A stretch of DNA of 64,000 bases from Ophiobolus disseminans (taxonomy: Eukaryota > Ascomycota > Dothideomycetes > Pleosporales > Phaeosphaeriaceae): the NCBI GenBank assembly GCA_010093685.1, contig MU006217.1:1409644-1473643 (forward strand). Reading direction: 5' to 3'. Within the stretch, counting starts at the first letter, position 1; each line of letters begins with the position of its first letter. The notes under the pieces are model-generated. The model worked only from the letters and a program-made list of their open reading frames with translations. It was not told the DNA's origin and did not search any database. Shown here one piece after another: positions 1 through 10,100 of this stretch. Both the position numbers and the translations under genes were made by a program.

Positions 1-735
1 GCTACCTCCACTATAGTGCCGACTGACATGTCGAAATGATGTATGTGCCGGTCTAGGAGAAGAGCCATCACGCCTTTCCCACTCTGCGTATTCTGCGCAG
101 CGGCCTGCACCACCTGCTCAGTGATCTTGACCTCGTCTCCTCGCCGGTCTAGGAGAAGCCCCATCGCTGCTCTATCAAATGACCTAGCTAGCCCTACTAT
201 AGTGCCGACTGACATGTCGAAACAATGTATGTGCCGGTCTAGGAGAAGGGCCATCACGTCTTTCCCGCTCTGCATATTCTGTGCAGCGGCCTGCACCACC
301 TGCTTAGTGATCTTGACCTCGTCTCCTCGCCGGTCTAGGAGAAGCGTCATCACGTCTTTCCCGTTCCACGTATTCTGTGCAGCGGCCTGCACTACCTGCT
401 CGGTGATCTTGACCTCGTCTCCTCGCCGATCTAGGAGAAGGGCCATCACGTCTTTCCCGCTCCACGTATTCTGTGCAGCGGCCTGCACCACCTGCTCGGT
501 GATCTTGACCTCGTCTCCTCTCCGATCTAGGAGAAGAGCTATTACGTCTTTCCCGTTCTGCGTATTCTGTGCAGCGGCCTGCACCACCTGCTTGGTGACC
601 TTGACCTCGTCTCCTCGCTGGTCTAGAAGAAGGGCCATCATGTCTTTCCCGCTCGACATATTCTGTGCAGCGGCCTGCACCGCCTGTTCAGTGACCTTGG
701 CGCCATACTCAAGTAGAAGCTTCATAGTTGCCCCA
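1..735 (-). repeat. Coding tandem repeat array, 96-bp unit, in the HET gene
   Basis: The + strand anchor beginning gatcttgacc recurs at 123, 309, 405 and 501, and in slightly changed form at 597 and 693. The spacing is 96 bp (32 codons) for the last five and 186 bp for the first pair. A second motif, ctatagtgccgactgacatg, occurs at 11 and 197, also 186 bp apart, so the two left-most units form a larger repeated block. Units are close to identical at the DNA level, which suggests recent duplication or gene conversion. The array continues beyond the left edge. Confidence 0.92.
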
Positions 736-2288
736 GTATTTTTGCATGCAGCTGCCTGGAGTTCTTTGCAGTACCTTCCTTCTTTTACGCCCAAATAGGG
801 GCTTTGGTGCAGTAGAGTATGAACAGCCTGTATGTGTTCTTGTTCTATAGCCTCTTGGAGCGCTGACTCTTCTAATTCTCTCCCTAGCACGTCTCCTAAC
901 TCCATGTGCAACAATCTTTTCACGATCTGGCCGTAGCCTTCCAATGCAGCCTTCAGAACGGCCTTTTTCTTGTCATGAACTACCACTAGCTTGACATGTT
1001 GCTCAACGCTTCCCCATGGAATGACTTGTAGTCCATTATCATATTTCTGGTGTTCCGCATCTTTGCTTGTCTGTAGGCCCAACATAAGCTTGACCGCCTG
1101 GCTATGACACGTCTCTTGTTTTTTGAGATATTTTTCCGATCTCTTTTCGAACAGAAATAGCGATGGATCTTTGACGACTGCTATGCTCTGAGATCCGTAC
1201 TCGAGGACTTCGGTTCTACTTAGCTTGCGCCCTGATTGAAGATGTGGGAAAAGAATTTCTGTTGCCTCTTCTCTTCGAACTGCTGGCACAAAGTAAATCG
1301 TGTCCAATGTTATGAAGTTGTTCATAAGATTAAGCATCTCATGAACAGAGAAGGGTGTAGACTGAAGTAGATACGTCATGACTTTGTGAACGACTTCGTG
1401 AGTGGGCGTTTGATAGTCTATATCAATACTTTGTTTATCCACGGAACAGGTTGACATTCCAAGTAGGGCGTATATCTTGTCACGCTCGTCTGTTGCTTTG
1501 CTCGATTGAAACATGCGAAGAAGAGTGCACAAATCTCGCTCTTGGCCCCACCAAGTTTCTGAACGGGAAGTCCCTGGCATGATATTCAGTACAGCTTGGC
1601 AGTGCGGCTTAGGTTCTTCTCTTATTAGAGATGGTGCGTGAGCAAATGCTTCTGCTGGGATAGAGAAAGTGCCACAACAGACGGTAGCTTCTTGGGCATT
1701 AGCGGCTTCCTGTAGGATCCAGACGCGTGTGAACCACTGTCGATTTAGCAGTTGCCGTAAACCGATACGATAATCATCCCAGCGGTTCTCATCAAGGGTC
1801 AACTGTCCGATATCGCAACCCGCAACGGTCATTTGAGGCTGATTGAGCGCATCCATAAGAGTTATGATTTCTGGCGTAGCCTTTCCTAGCCAGAAGAGAA
1901 CCCTTTCAGCGAGTTTGAAAATTGCTCCCATCTGCTGGACCTGTCGACTTTGCTCTCCTTTGTCAGCTTGGTTGATACAGATCGCATCAATCCATAGATA
2001 ACGGTCTCTATCGCGCTGTCGCAAGCATTGTAACGCTGAATACAAGTTGTCTGTTACCCAAAATCGCTTTCGGTTAAGTACTATGCATTCAACACGCTCC
2101 GCGCTACCCCATACGTAGGAGAGGGCTTCATATGGAGTGTGTCTATTCTTCGATAGCGAGGGCTGGAGAAGCTCACATTCGAGCTCGGGACCTTGGTATC
2201 TCGATAGCTTCAGGATTCGGAAAGTCGAGTCTCCAGATTGAAGAGATGTGTACTGGTATGTCTCAAGAGCCGGTATTAGCGTGTCCAT
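1..2288 (-). CDS. HET-domain (heterokaryon incompatibility) protein with C-terminal tandem repeats; partial, runs off left edge
   Basis: A reading frame without stops runs on the minus strand from an ATG at 2288 to base 1, about 762 codons, so the C-terminus is missing. The N-terminus carries the HET domain hallmarks: YEALSYVWG at residues 53-61 and LWIDAICINQ at 98-107. After a middle region, from about residue 520, come 32-residue repeats built around GKDVMALLLDRRGDEV and QVVQAAAQN. Such repeats follow HET or NACHT modules in many fungal self/non-self recognition proteins. HET domains trigger regulated cell death when hyphae of different genotype fuse. The repeats probably form a recognition solenoid; that role is inferred. 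No intron is needed. What a complete C-terminus adds cannot be seen here. Confidence 0.9.
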   Translation of the reverse strand, partial: MDTLIPALETYQYTSLQSGDSTFRILKLSRYQGPELECELLQPSLSKNRHTPYEALSYVWGSAERVECIVLNRKRFWVTDNLYSALQCLRQRDRDRYLWIDAICINQADKGEQSRQVQQMGAIFKLAERVLFWLGKATPEIITLMDALNQPQMTVAGCDIGQLTLDENRWDDYRIGLRQLLNRQWFTRVWILQEAANAQEATVCCGTFSIPAEAFAHAPSLIREEPKPHCQAVLNIMPGTSRSETWWGQERDLCTLLRMFQSSKATDERDKIYALLGMSTCSVDKQSIDIDYQTPTHEVVHKVMTYLLQSTPFSVHEMLNLMNNFITLDTIYFVPAVRREEATEILFPHLQSGRKLSRTEVLEYGSQSIAVVKDPSLFLFEKRSEKYLKKQETCHSQAVKLMLGLQTSKDAEHQKYDNGLQVIPWGSVEQHVKLVVVHDKKKAVLKAALEGYGQIVKRLLHMELGDVLGRELEESALQEAIEQEHIQAVHTLLHQSPYLGVKEGRYCKELQAAACKNTGATMKLLLEYGAKVTEQAVQAAAQNMSSGKDMMALLLDQRGDEVKVTKQVVQAAAQNTQNGKDVIALLLDRRGDEVKITEQVVQAAAQNTWSGKDVMALLLDRRGDEVKITEQVVQAAAQNTWNGKDVMTLLLDRRGDEVKITKQVVQAAAQNMQSGKDVMALLLDRHIHCFDMSVGTIVGLARSFDRAAMGLLLDRRGDEVKITEQVVQAAAQNTQSGKGVMALLLDRHIHHFDMSVGTIVEV

Positions 2289-4596
2289 GATTAAGGAAGA
2301 TAAGCGCGGTAGATGATGGAAAGGGGAACCGTTAGAACTCGTAAAGCGGTCTGTCGTTTGCAACGCGCCTGAGCCTGAGCCTCGTCGTACGAAAAGAGGG
2401 GCAGCAACCAGCGCCAGAATAACTGGTTATCGCCACCACTATTGATGTTTAACTGTATAAATTAACATGCGCTCTTTTGTAAAGGGGGATAGCTCACAAA
2501 TAATGTTCCTGAACGGTTTGTAGTCCCCGTTACAAATGATGGTCTTTGGGCAGTGCAAAGGGGGAGATGAGCTTACAAGGGTACACAAGCTGGAGGGGTA
2601 GCTGAGCTAGAGGCGGGAGCGACTCAGCGTGGCAGTGTAAGGCTGAGGCTCTGCGACATCTACAGCTGCGAGCAACCATACCAAACCAATGACTTGTTGT
2701 CCAGTGCGTGGTATTAAAATTTTTATACCGCTTGTACAGCCGGCGGTAGTTGGCACGTGCTGATAAATAGAAGGGAACAAAATGTGGCCAGAATTTGCCA
2801 CCGATGGCGAGGATCATGGCTGCCCTGACCTTGCCCTAGAGGCATTTGATTTTTAATATGTAAACGAGGGACAGAGGTTGCGATGAACGTCCCCACTAGA
2901 TGGCATTGTGAAGAAATAGAAGGGTCATCATCGAGTACAGAACGGCGTGCAGCCTTAGATAGCATAGTACCTTACTAAGCATAGCTACCATTATATCTCT
3001 GCTCTACCTTACCCAGCGCTCATGAGCATCGACGAACCGAACTCCTCATCACCCTTAGCAACCATACCGAAGCACCTCTCTACGGCCCTAATAATTTCAG
3101 TGCTCATGCAAGGCCCAATTTGTTGTATGACCGTACGACGGCTGTATCCCTAAGATATGCAGACCCTTCCACCTTTGTGCTAGCGTGCAACGACGGCGTT
3201 CCTCTAGTGACACACACTCCACTTGCTGAGACCTTGACTCAGACCTTAGTATTTTGTACCATGTGGATATGTATCGGTTGCGGTGTGCTCGAGAAGTACG
3301 AGGACGTGGTGGGTCGGACAAGGGATCCACAGCGGGTCTGTGGGGCTGTAGGCCTAGGGCAGCGCTACAGATTATCTCCATAGCATAGAAGCTTTCGCGT
3401 CAGCTATTGTCGTGCGTTGTACTGCATCTCGAAGTTGCACGATGGCTGTATTAGAGGCTGATTGCGGTTTCGTTGCTGGGTGTGCTCGTTAATATGAGCC
3501 ATACACCAGGGCCTTCCAAACCAGCCCTGCTCCCAATCCGAGCCGGGTTTCGGGTGTCCGGGGGCGCTTGGCAAAAGCGCCATTCAGCCATTCAGCCACG
3601 CAGCCGCGCAGCCACGCAGCCACAGGTCTGGCTTCAGCAGCTGTAGATTACAGCTAAGCTGCTTTAAGCTAGGCGGGCGAGTCTTCCGTATCTGGCATTT
3701 CTAGCAGGCGCGCTGGGAACTAGCACAGAAGCACGACAGCCTCTTGAGCTCAAGCGCAATGCTTGGGATAGGATGATAATATAATAAGCTGTATGCTGAC
3801 GGACTTTTAACAAGATGCATAAGCTTTTGACGCTCCTACTGCGAGCCAAAGCAAGGCGGTTGCGTGACGCTCATACCAAAATGTGGTATTGCATGGTACG
3901 CAGAGCCTATTTCTAAAAGACGTCAGGAGAGAATAGACTTTGTAGCTTTAGGTTACTATTCCGAAAATATCTGCTCTTCTAAACCGTTATAAAGTTTGTT
4001 TGTGTTGGGGAGTGTCTGTGGCATCCCGCCACACAAGGTGTCCTGCCACGCAGGGATGGACGTTACCCACCCACTGAAGCTCGTACGGATCTAAAATCCC
4101 AGAGCCTACAATACTCTACCAAATACCTCGGAGTTTGCAACTCACGTTGCCGACAATAGCGCGTGCGCTGTTAATCAAGGGCGCACCCCTTTCTAGTTCA
4201 CTGCTGCTGAACTCCCTCGCATGTCGATTTCGTGTCAGAAAAAGGTCGTTGCAAATCAATAGGAAGTGATCGACTTCACAACACCTCGCAGTTGAAGCTT
4301 GCAAGATAAACATTTATATCGTTTCATTGTGAGCTAAAGGCAAATGCATACGTGCATATGAGGGGCGTAACATAAAGTCGTGAAGACCGGGAACGCCGTC
4401 CTAATCCTCCCTAAACCCCGTAACTCTGCCCAAGTGTCTTCCTTGCGTGGTCATGGTTCGAGCGCTGTGACCATACGTGGCTCAAATGGATATATGATAA
4501 GCCCCCATACCTCTGTATTGAGTCCCTCCCATGAACGCCAAATCCAAAGAGAGGAGTGTAGAGCTGCCGAGGCTGACAGTTCAGCCGAAATGGCCA
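2289..4596. other. Gene-poor interval with degenerate short repeats
   Basis: This 2.3-kb gap separates the HET start from the 3' end of the FHA gene. Open frames here (for example 3120-3383 +, 3097-3381 -, 4116-4313 -) are short, overlap on opposite strands and resemble nothing I know. The interval includes an 8-bp tandem repeat (3581-3620), a small hairpin (3563-3581) and AT-rich stretches near 3775-3800, 3945-4010 and 4310-4380. It looks like decayed repeat DNA plus the HET promoter. No intact transposase is visible. Confidence 0.6.
3581..3620. repeat. 8-bp tandem repeat (nnnncagc), five copies
   Basis: Five consecutive 8-mers ending in cagc: cattcagc twice, then cacgcagc, cgcgcagc and cacgcagc. 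Just upstream, ggcgctt and aagcgcc form a short hairpin. The sequence is GC-rich within a more AT-rich gap. Confidence 0.8.
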
Positions 4597-6431
4597 TTAA
4601 GCAAAGAAAAAACCATCGGGTAGGGTTGCCAGCAGAGCAATACCACCAGCTGCTCCAGCCACTCCGTAGCCAAGATATGTAGCAGTGTTCTGAAGCCTAC
4701 TCAGGATAGACCGCGGTTGCTTCTTTGGGCGTTGGGCAATGATGGCAGCCGTCTGGACTGCAACAGTATCGGCAGGTGCTTCAGTGGCAGGCGCCTCAGC
4801 ACCAGATGCGTCGACACCAAATGCTTCGACAGCAGGCACAGTCTCGTCAACCGGGACGATGACTTCCTCTTCTGGAGTTGACGTTTCTTCCTCTTCAAGT
4901 ACATCCACCTTGCGCTTCATCTCGTTGACTGACTCAGGTGTAGGTGGCTGCTCTTCTACAATCTCTGTGATCGACACCTTCGTCCTTCGATTCGGTGCTG
5001 GTGGTGTAGAAGTAGTGACGTCAGACAAAGGCATCGCTGGAGGCGTCTGTAAACGGTTGCTGTTGATTGGCGCAAAGTTCACAGAGCTGCTGCTGAAAGT
5101 AGTCGCAGCGCTCTCCGCTTCTTGGGGTGGTGCCATGCTTGAGGCTGGTGCAGGGCTGAAGAGGGAAGGACGATCTCCGTGGTTTGTACCGAGGAAGTTG
5201 GAGAAGGTGTTGACGTCGTCCGATAACCAACTTGGCTTCTGAGAGTAAACAACATCGCCCCGATCGAAGATGGAAGGCCGGGCAGCTGATGGCCGGGGCG
5301 GCAATGGTGGTGCGAATGAGGTCATGTTCTGGTTGTTGGTGTTCATCATCATCATAGGCGGTAGGCTGGAGTTGACAAATCCTTGCATCTGATTGAACGA
5401 GAGGCTCAAGTCCCGGTTTGCCCAAGGAGGAAGATTGGGAGCGGTGGGCTGTTCCTGAAGAGGAAGCTCCGTCTCAGTGGCAGCATGCTGGCCAGTCGTT
5501 TCGGAGCCATCTTCAGCCTCGACGTCTGAGACCTCCATGTCGGAGCTGTAGTCGACAACCGAGTCACCCATGATGGAGGCTTGGCTGTCCATATCTTCGT
5601 CAAGGTGGATGTCTATGTCACTCGGATAACGACCAAGACTCTCCTCGTCCTCGGAATTCTCTCCACCCGGCTCATGGGGCGGAACAAAGTCACTGACGGC
5701 AGCGGGCTCATTGGCTTGGACAATAAAGACTTCTCCGATCATCGTGATCTCAGCCGGCTCGTTGTTTGATGTGTCCGACTCGGAGTCTGATTCGTCGATG
5801 GTGAGCGGATTGGTCTGACTGCCTCGGTGGGGGGTGGTACCAGGGATGTCTTCGTCCTCGCTCTCCGGCTCAGGGACCGTGAAGCCCAACGAGAAGGGTG
5901 CCTGGGGAGGCATGACTTCAGCTTCGAACGTGTATTTGCGGGCGACGTAGAACTCTGGATGGTAAAGGGTTAGCATATGTAGGTGGAAGTGAGTCATTGG
6001 GGCGATTACGGAAATGCGTACCCTCGTTACGGTTCACGTCGATGCCAAACTGAATAGTATCGCCCGACGACAATTGCTGCGGGGTATTGGCAACGAGCCT
6101 CTGCCCGTTGACAGTGGTTCCGTGCATCGAATTTGAGTCAGTGATGAAGACTTTGGGCACATCGTCCACTGTACTAGCAGAGAGCACGGCGTGGTCACGG
6201 GAGATAACGGGGCTGTCGATGAAGGCGTTGTGCTCGGCAGGCATGAGGTCCTTCTTGGTCGTATTTCGTGATGCGCGGCCGATGGGGAAGGCAGCGCCTA
6301 CAGCGAGGTCGAAGCGGCGGGAGTCCAGTCCTTCGAACCCCTCAGCATCCCGGAGGACGACTCGGAAGGCTATCAGTGTTAGAGCACGCTTAGCGTCTTG
6401 TATAAGTGCCTCGGTACTCACTCTGTGGCAT
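4597..6431 (-). CDS. FHA-domain protein with acidic disordered middle and hydrophobic C-terminal tail
   Basis: Three exons: 6431-6422, 6369-6022 and 5954-4597, giving 571 aa. The tiny first exon encodes MPQ plus one base and is joined to TFRVVLRD; intron phases match. The forkhead-associated (phosphothreonine-binding) domain lies at about residues 4-140, with GRAS at 34-37, SRDH at 60-63 and HGTTVNG at 86-92. Then follow acidic, low-complexity sequence rich in E, D, S, T and P, a basic KRPKKQPR patch, and a last segment (GYGVAGAAGGIALLA) that could be a tail anchor. SLMAP/Far-type proteins of the STRIPAK complex combine FHA with a tail anchor, but they also carry long coiled coils that I do not see, so orthology is unproven. 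It is divergent from the RNA polymerase III gene. Confidence 0.85.
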
Positions 6432-7163
6432 ATTGGTTGGGCGTTGGCCGAAGTGGACAGGAGCGTGTTGGGCGAGGTGGAGGGGAAGGAGGGTGTTGAA
6501 GCGCTGGGTGAGGTGAGACGTGGTCGAGGTCACGATCACGGTCTAGTGGGGCGGAGCTGCGGGGGTGTTGATGGTGTACCGTGAACGTCGACGAGGAAGG
6601 AGCGACCGGCTGTTATATATGTGTGGGTGTTTGTGAGCATGGAAAGGGCAAGAAGGCACCAGGCTGGAGGACTTGAGGCGTGACAATCGATTCCCAGGCG
6701 GGGCAACGAGGGAAAGTGAGGGAGTTGACTGGTGCTGTCGTCGCGGCTGCCTTCCCCATGCGTCCGTGCGCTTGCACTCTAGCTGGCCTATCGCATGCGT
6801 TGATGGAGTCTAGTGGCACGTGAAGTGAATGTGATTAGAGATGCAGCCTCGCAGTGCTGCTTGTGTCTTCACGCCGTGTCTCTCGCAAGACCTCGACGAG
6901 TGCTGCACATGTTCTCATGTCTTGCTCGACGCGCACCTTCACTCGGGTGCTATCAGCTTATCGGGCTGCAGTAGCGGCATACCCCGGCTTAGTGGGCAGC
7001 TAGGTGCAGCGGGAGTGCAGTGGGACCCCACCAAAATCTTTCATCCGTCGCGACTGAAGCAGGCCACCCCCCATTGTCGCGCTTCAGAACATGACTCACG
7101 GCGCCACGACCATGCAAGCAACCTCTGAAGACTTCCGATAGCACGACACAACAATCACACGCC
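6432..7163. other. Divergent promoter between the FHA gene and RPO31
   Basis: This 732-bp region separates two start codons. No convincing gene is present. The 6841-7128 + frame has no recognisable features. A TATA-like tatata at 6614-6619 lies on the FHA side. Confidence 0.6.
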
Positions 7164-10100
7164 ATGGAGGCGCCACGCACGGCGAAGCAGCAGGTCGTGG
7201 ACCGCATTCCCGCGCGCATCAAGCACATCCAGTTCGGCATATACTCCAACCAAGACATCGTTAACCAGGCCGTCCTCGAAGTGTCCGACCGAAATGTCTA
7301 CGACATTGCCCCCGCCTCCGACAACACGCGCACCCTCACCGCCAACGGGCCCATGGACCCGCACATGGGCATCTCGAGCAAGACGGGCACTTGCGAAACA
7401 TGCGGAGAAAAACTGGACAAATGCAACGGCCATTTCGGGCATATCAAGCTTGCGCTGCCAGCTTTCCACGTGGGATATCTGAAGCACATCATCGAGGTGC
7501 TGAATTGCATATGCAAGGACTGCTCGCGGGTGCTGTTGGACGAGGTGGAGCGACGGCGGTATCTGCGGAGTATGCGCCGGCCGGATATGGACACCCTGCG
7601 ACGGAGTGCTGTCTCTAAAAAGATTCTGGAGGACTGCCGCAAGAAGAAGACGTGCCCGTACTGCGGTGCGCTGCAGGGAACTGTGCGCAAAGTGCCTGGC
7701 CACCCCCTCAAGATCATCCACAACCGCTACGATGCCTTCAACCGCTCGACCGCCAAGACAAAGAAGCCGCCCGCGGGCAAGGTCGAGTTCGACTTGTCCT
7801 TCGAGACTGCAAAAGCTGCGAATCCAGACTTGGACAAGCACCTGAAGAAGGCAGTAGACGACATGCACCCGCTGCGGGCGCTCAATCTCTTCAAGAAAAT
7901 CTCCTCAGAAGACTGCGAACTGTTGGCCATGATACCCGAGGATGCGCGACCCGAGATGTTGATCTGGGAGTACATGCCTGTGCCACCCGTGGCCCTTCGC
8001 CCCTCTGTCATGCAGGAAGGCGGAGCGACCGAGGACGACGTGACGAACAAGATCGGAGACATCTGCCAGATCAGCAGCATCATCCGAGCTGGGCTGGCAC
8101 GCGGCTTTCCACTTCAGATCCTCATGGAGCAATGGGACTTCTTGCAGCTGCAGATTGCCATGTATATTAACAGTGATGCGCCGGGGCTTAAGCAGCAGGG
8201 CTTGCAGAAGACAATGCGCGGATTCTCGCAGAGGCTGAAGGGCAAGGGCGGTCGCTTCCGTCAAAACCTGTCCGGGAAGCGCGTCGATTTCTCTGGTCGT
8301 ACTGTCATCGGTCCGGACCCCAATCTAAGCATCGACGAGGTCGCGGTCCCAGAGCGAGTGGCGAAAACCCTGACGTATCCTGAAAAGGTCACGCGATACA
8401 ACAAGAAGAAGCTTCAACAACTAGTACGCAATGGCGCCTACAAGTACCCTGGCGCAAACCTCATTTTGAAGGATCTTGGTCCAAACCAGGATCCTCGCAA
8501 AATCTCACTCGTCGCACTGTCCCGCAATGATCCCCACGGGGAGAGGCGTAAGAAGCCAGCGGACGACCTGAGGTACGGCGATGTTGTCGAACGACATATC
8601 GAGGATGGCGATATCGTGCTCTTCAACCGACAGCCTTCTCTACACAAGCTTAGTATCCTGAGCCACAGAGCAAAGATACGGCCGTGGAGAACATTCCGCC
8701 TGAATGAGTGTGTCTGCAATCCGTACAATGCTGATTTTGACGGCGACGAGATGAACTTGCATGTTCCCCAAACGGAAGAAGCGCGGACTGAAGCCACTGA
8801 GCTGATGGGCGTCAAGTACAATCTGGCCACACCCAAGAACGGCACGCCGATCATTGCTGCCATTCAAGACTTCATCACTGCTGCCTTCATATTAAGCAAC
8901 AAGAGCAACTTCTACGATCGACGTTCCTTCTGCCAGATCGTAAACTACATGTTCTGCGGAGAGGGTGCTTTTGACCCGGACACTGGCAAGTATATGCCTA
9001 TTGAAATACCACCGCCAGTAATTTGGAAGCCTCAGGCGCTCTGGACGGGAAAGCAGGTCTTTAATCTGCTGATGAGGCCCAACAAGGCATCGAGGGTACT
9101 CGTTAACCTTGAGGCAGCTTGCAAGCAATTTAAGCCTGTTGCCGGTCGCACACACGATCTCGACAAGAACGACGCATACCTGGTCATCCGGAATTCAGAA
9201 GTTATGTGCGGCGTCATGGACAAAGCTACAGTTGGTGACGGCAAGAAAGACTCTGTCTTCTACGTCATGATGCGAGACTTTGGGCCGGAACACGCTGTGC
9301 AGGGCATGAACAGGCTTTCAAGGCTTTCTGCGCGCTGGTTATCAAACAACGGCTTCTCTCTCGGTATAAGCGACGTCACGCCAGGAGTTGTCCTCAACCA
9401 GAAGAAGCAGGCACTGGTGCAAGAGGCATATGCAAAGTGCGACAAAATCATCAAAGACTTCAAAGAAGGCAAGCTGGAGCGTGCATCGGGATGCAATGAA
9501 GAGCAGACTATGGAGGTTCAGATCGGTGGTATCCTATCCGGCGTGCGACAGGCTGCCGGTGACGTTTGTTTCGAGGAGCTGAGTAGATGGAACTCCCCAC
9601 TTCTCATGGCCAAGTGCGGTTCCAAAGGCTCCAACATCAACGTTTCCCAGATGGTGGCTTCCGTTGGACAACAAATGATTGGCGGCGCCCGTGTTGCAGA
9701 CGGCTTTCACCACCGAACACTTCCTCATTTTCCCAAAGCCGCCCGCCAGCCGGCGTCCAAAGGTTTCGTCAGCAATAGTTTCTTCTCCGGCCTCACGCCC
9801 ACGGAATTCATTTTCCACGCTATGAGTGGTCGTGAGGGTCTAGTCGACACCGCGGTCAAGACGGCGGAGACTGGTTACATGAGTAGACGTTTGATGAAGT
9901 CGCTAGAAGATCTCTCGGCCCAATATGATGATACCGTACGTAACTCGTCCGGAACAGTGGTGCAATTCCAATTCGGAGACGACAACCTCGATCCTGTGGA
10001 TATGGAGGCCAAAGCCCAGCCCGTGCATTTCGATCGCACATTTTCACACGCAGTTACCTCCACTTGGGACAACGACGAATCAAGCCTTGCCCCTGAAGAT

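Noticed and set aside
1..735. CRISPR-like or minisatellite array
   Set aside because: Units are 96 bp, contiguous without spacers, and coding in one frame of a HET-domain gene; fungi have no CRISPR arrays.
43..798. 251-aa + strand frame with repeated CRSRRRAI and VFCAAACTTCSVILTSSP units
   Set aside because: It is the antisense of the 96-bp repeats; the minus strand carries a HET domain followed by a known repeat type and stays open much longer.
3097..3383. Overlapping ~90-aa frames on both strands
   Set aside because: No domain, no partner exon, opposite strands overlap almost completely.
4739..5242. 167-aa + strand Ser/Ala/Gly-rich frame
   Set aside because: Antisense shadow of the acidic region of the FHA gene.
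7155..7868. 237-aa minus frame
   Set aside because: Antisense of the RPO31 zinc region, whose coding sense is beyond doubt.
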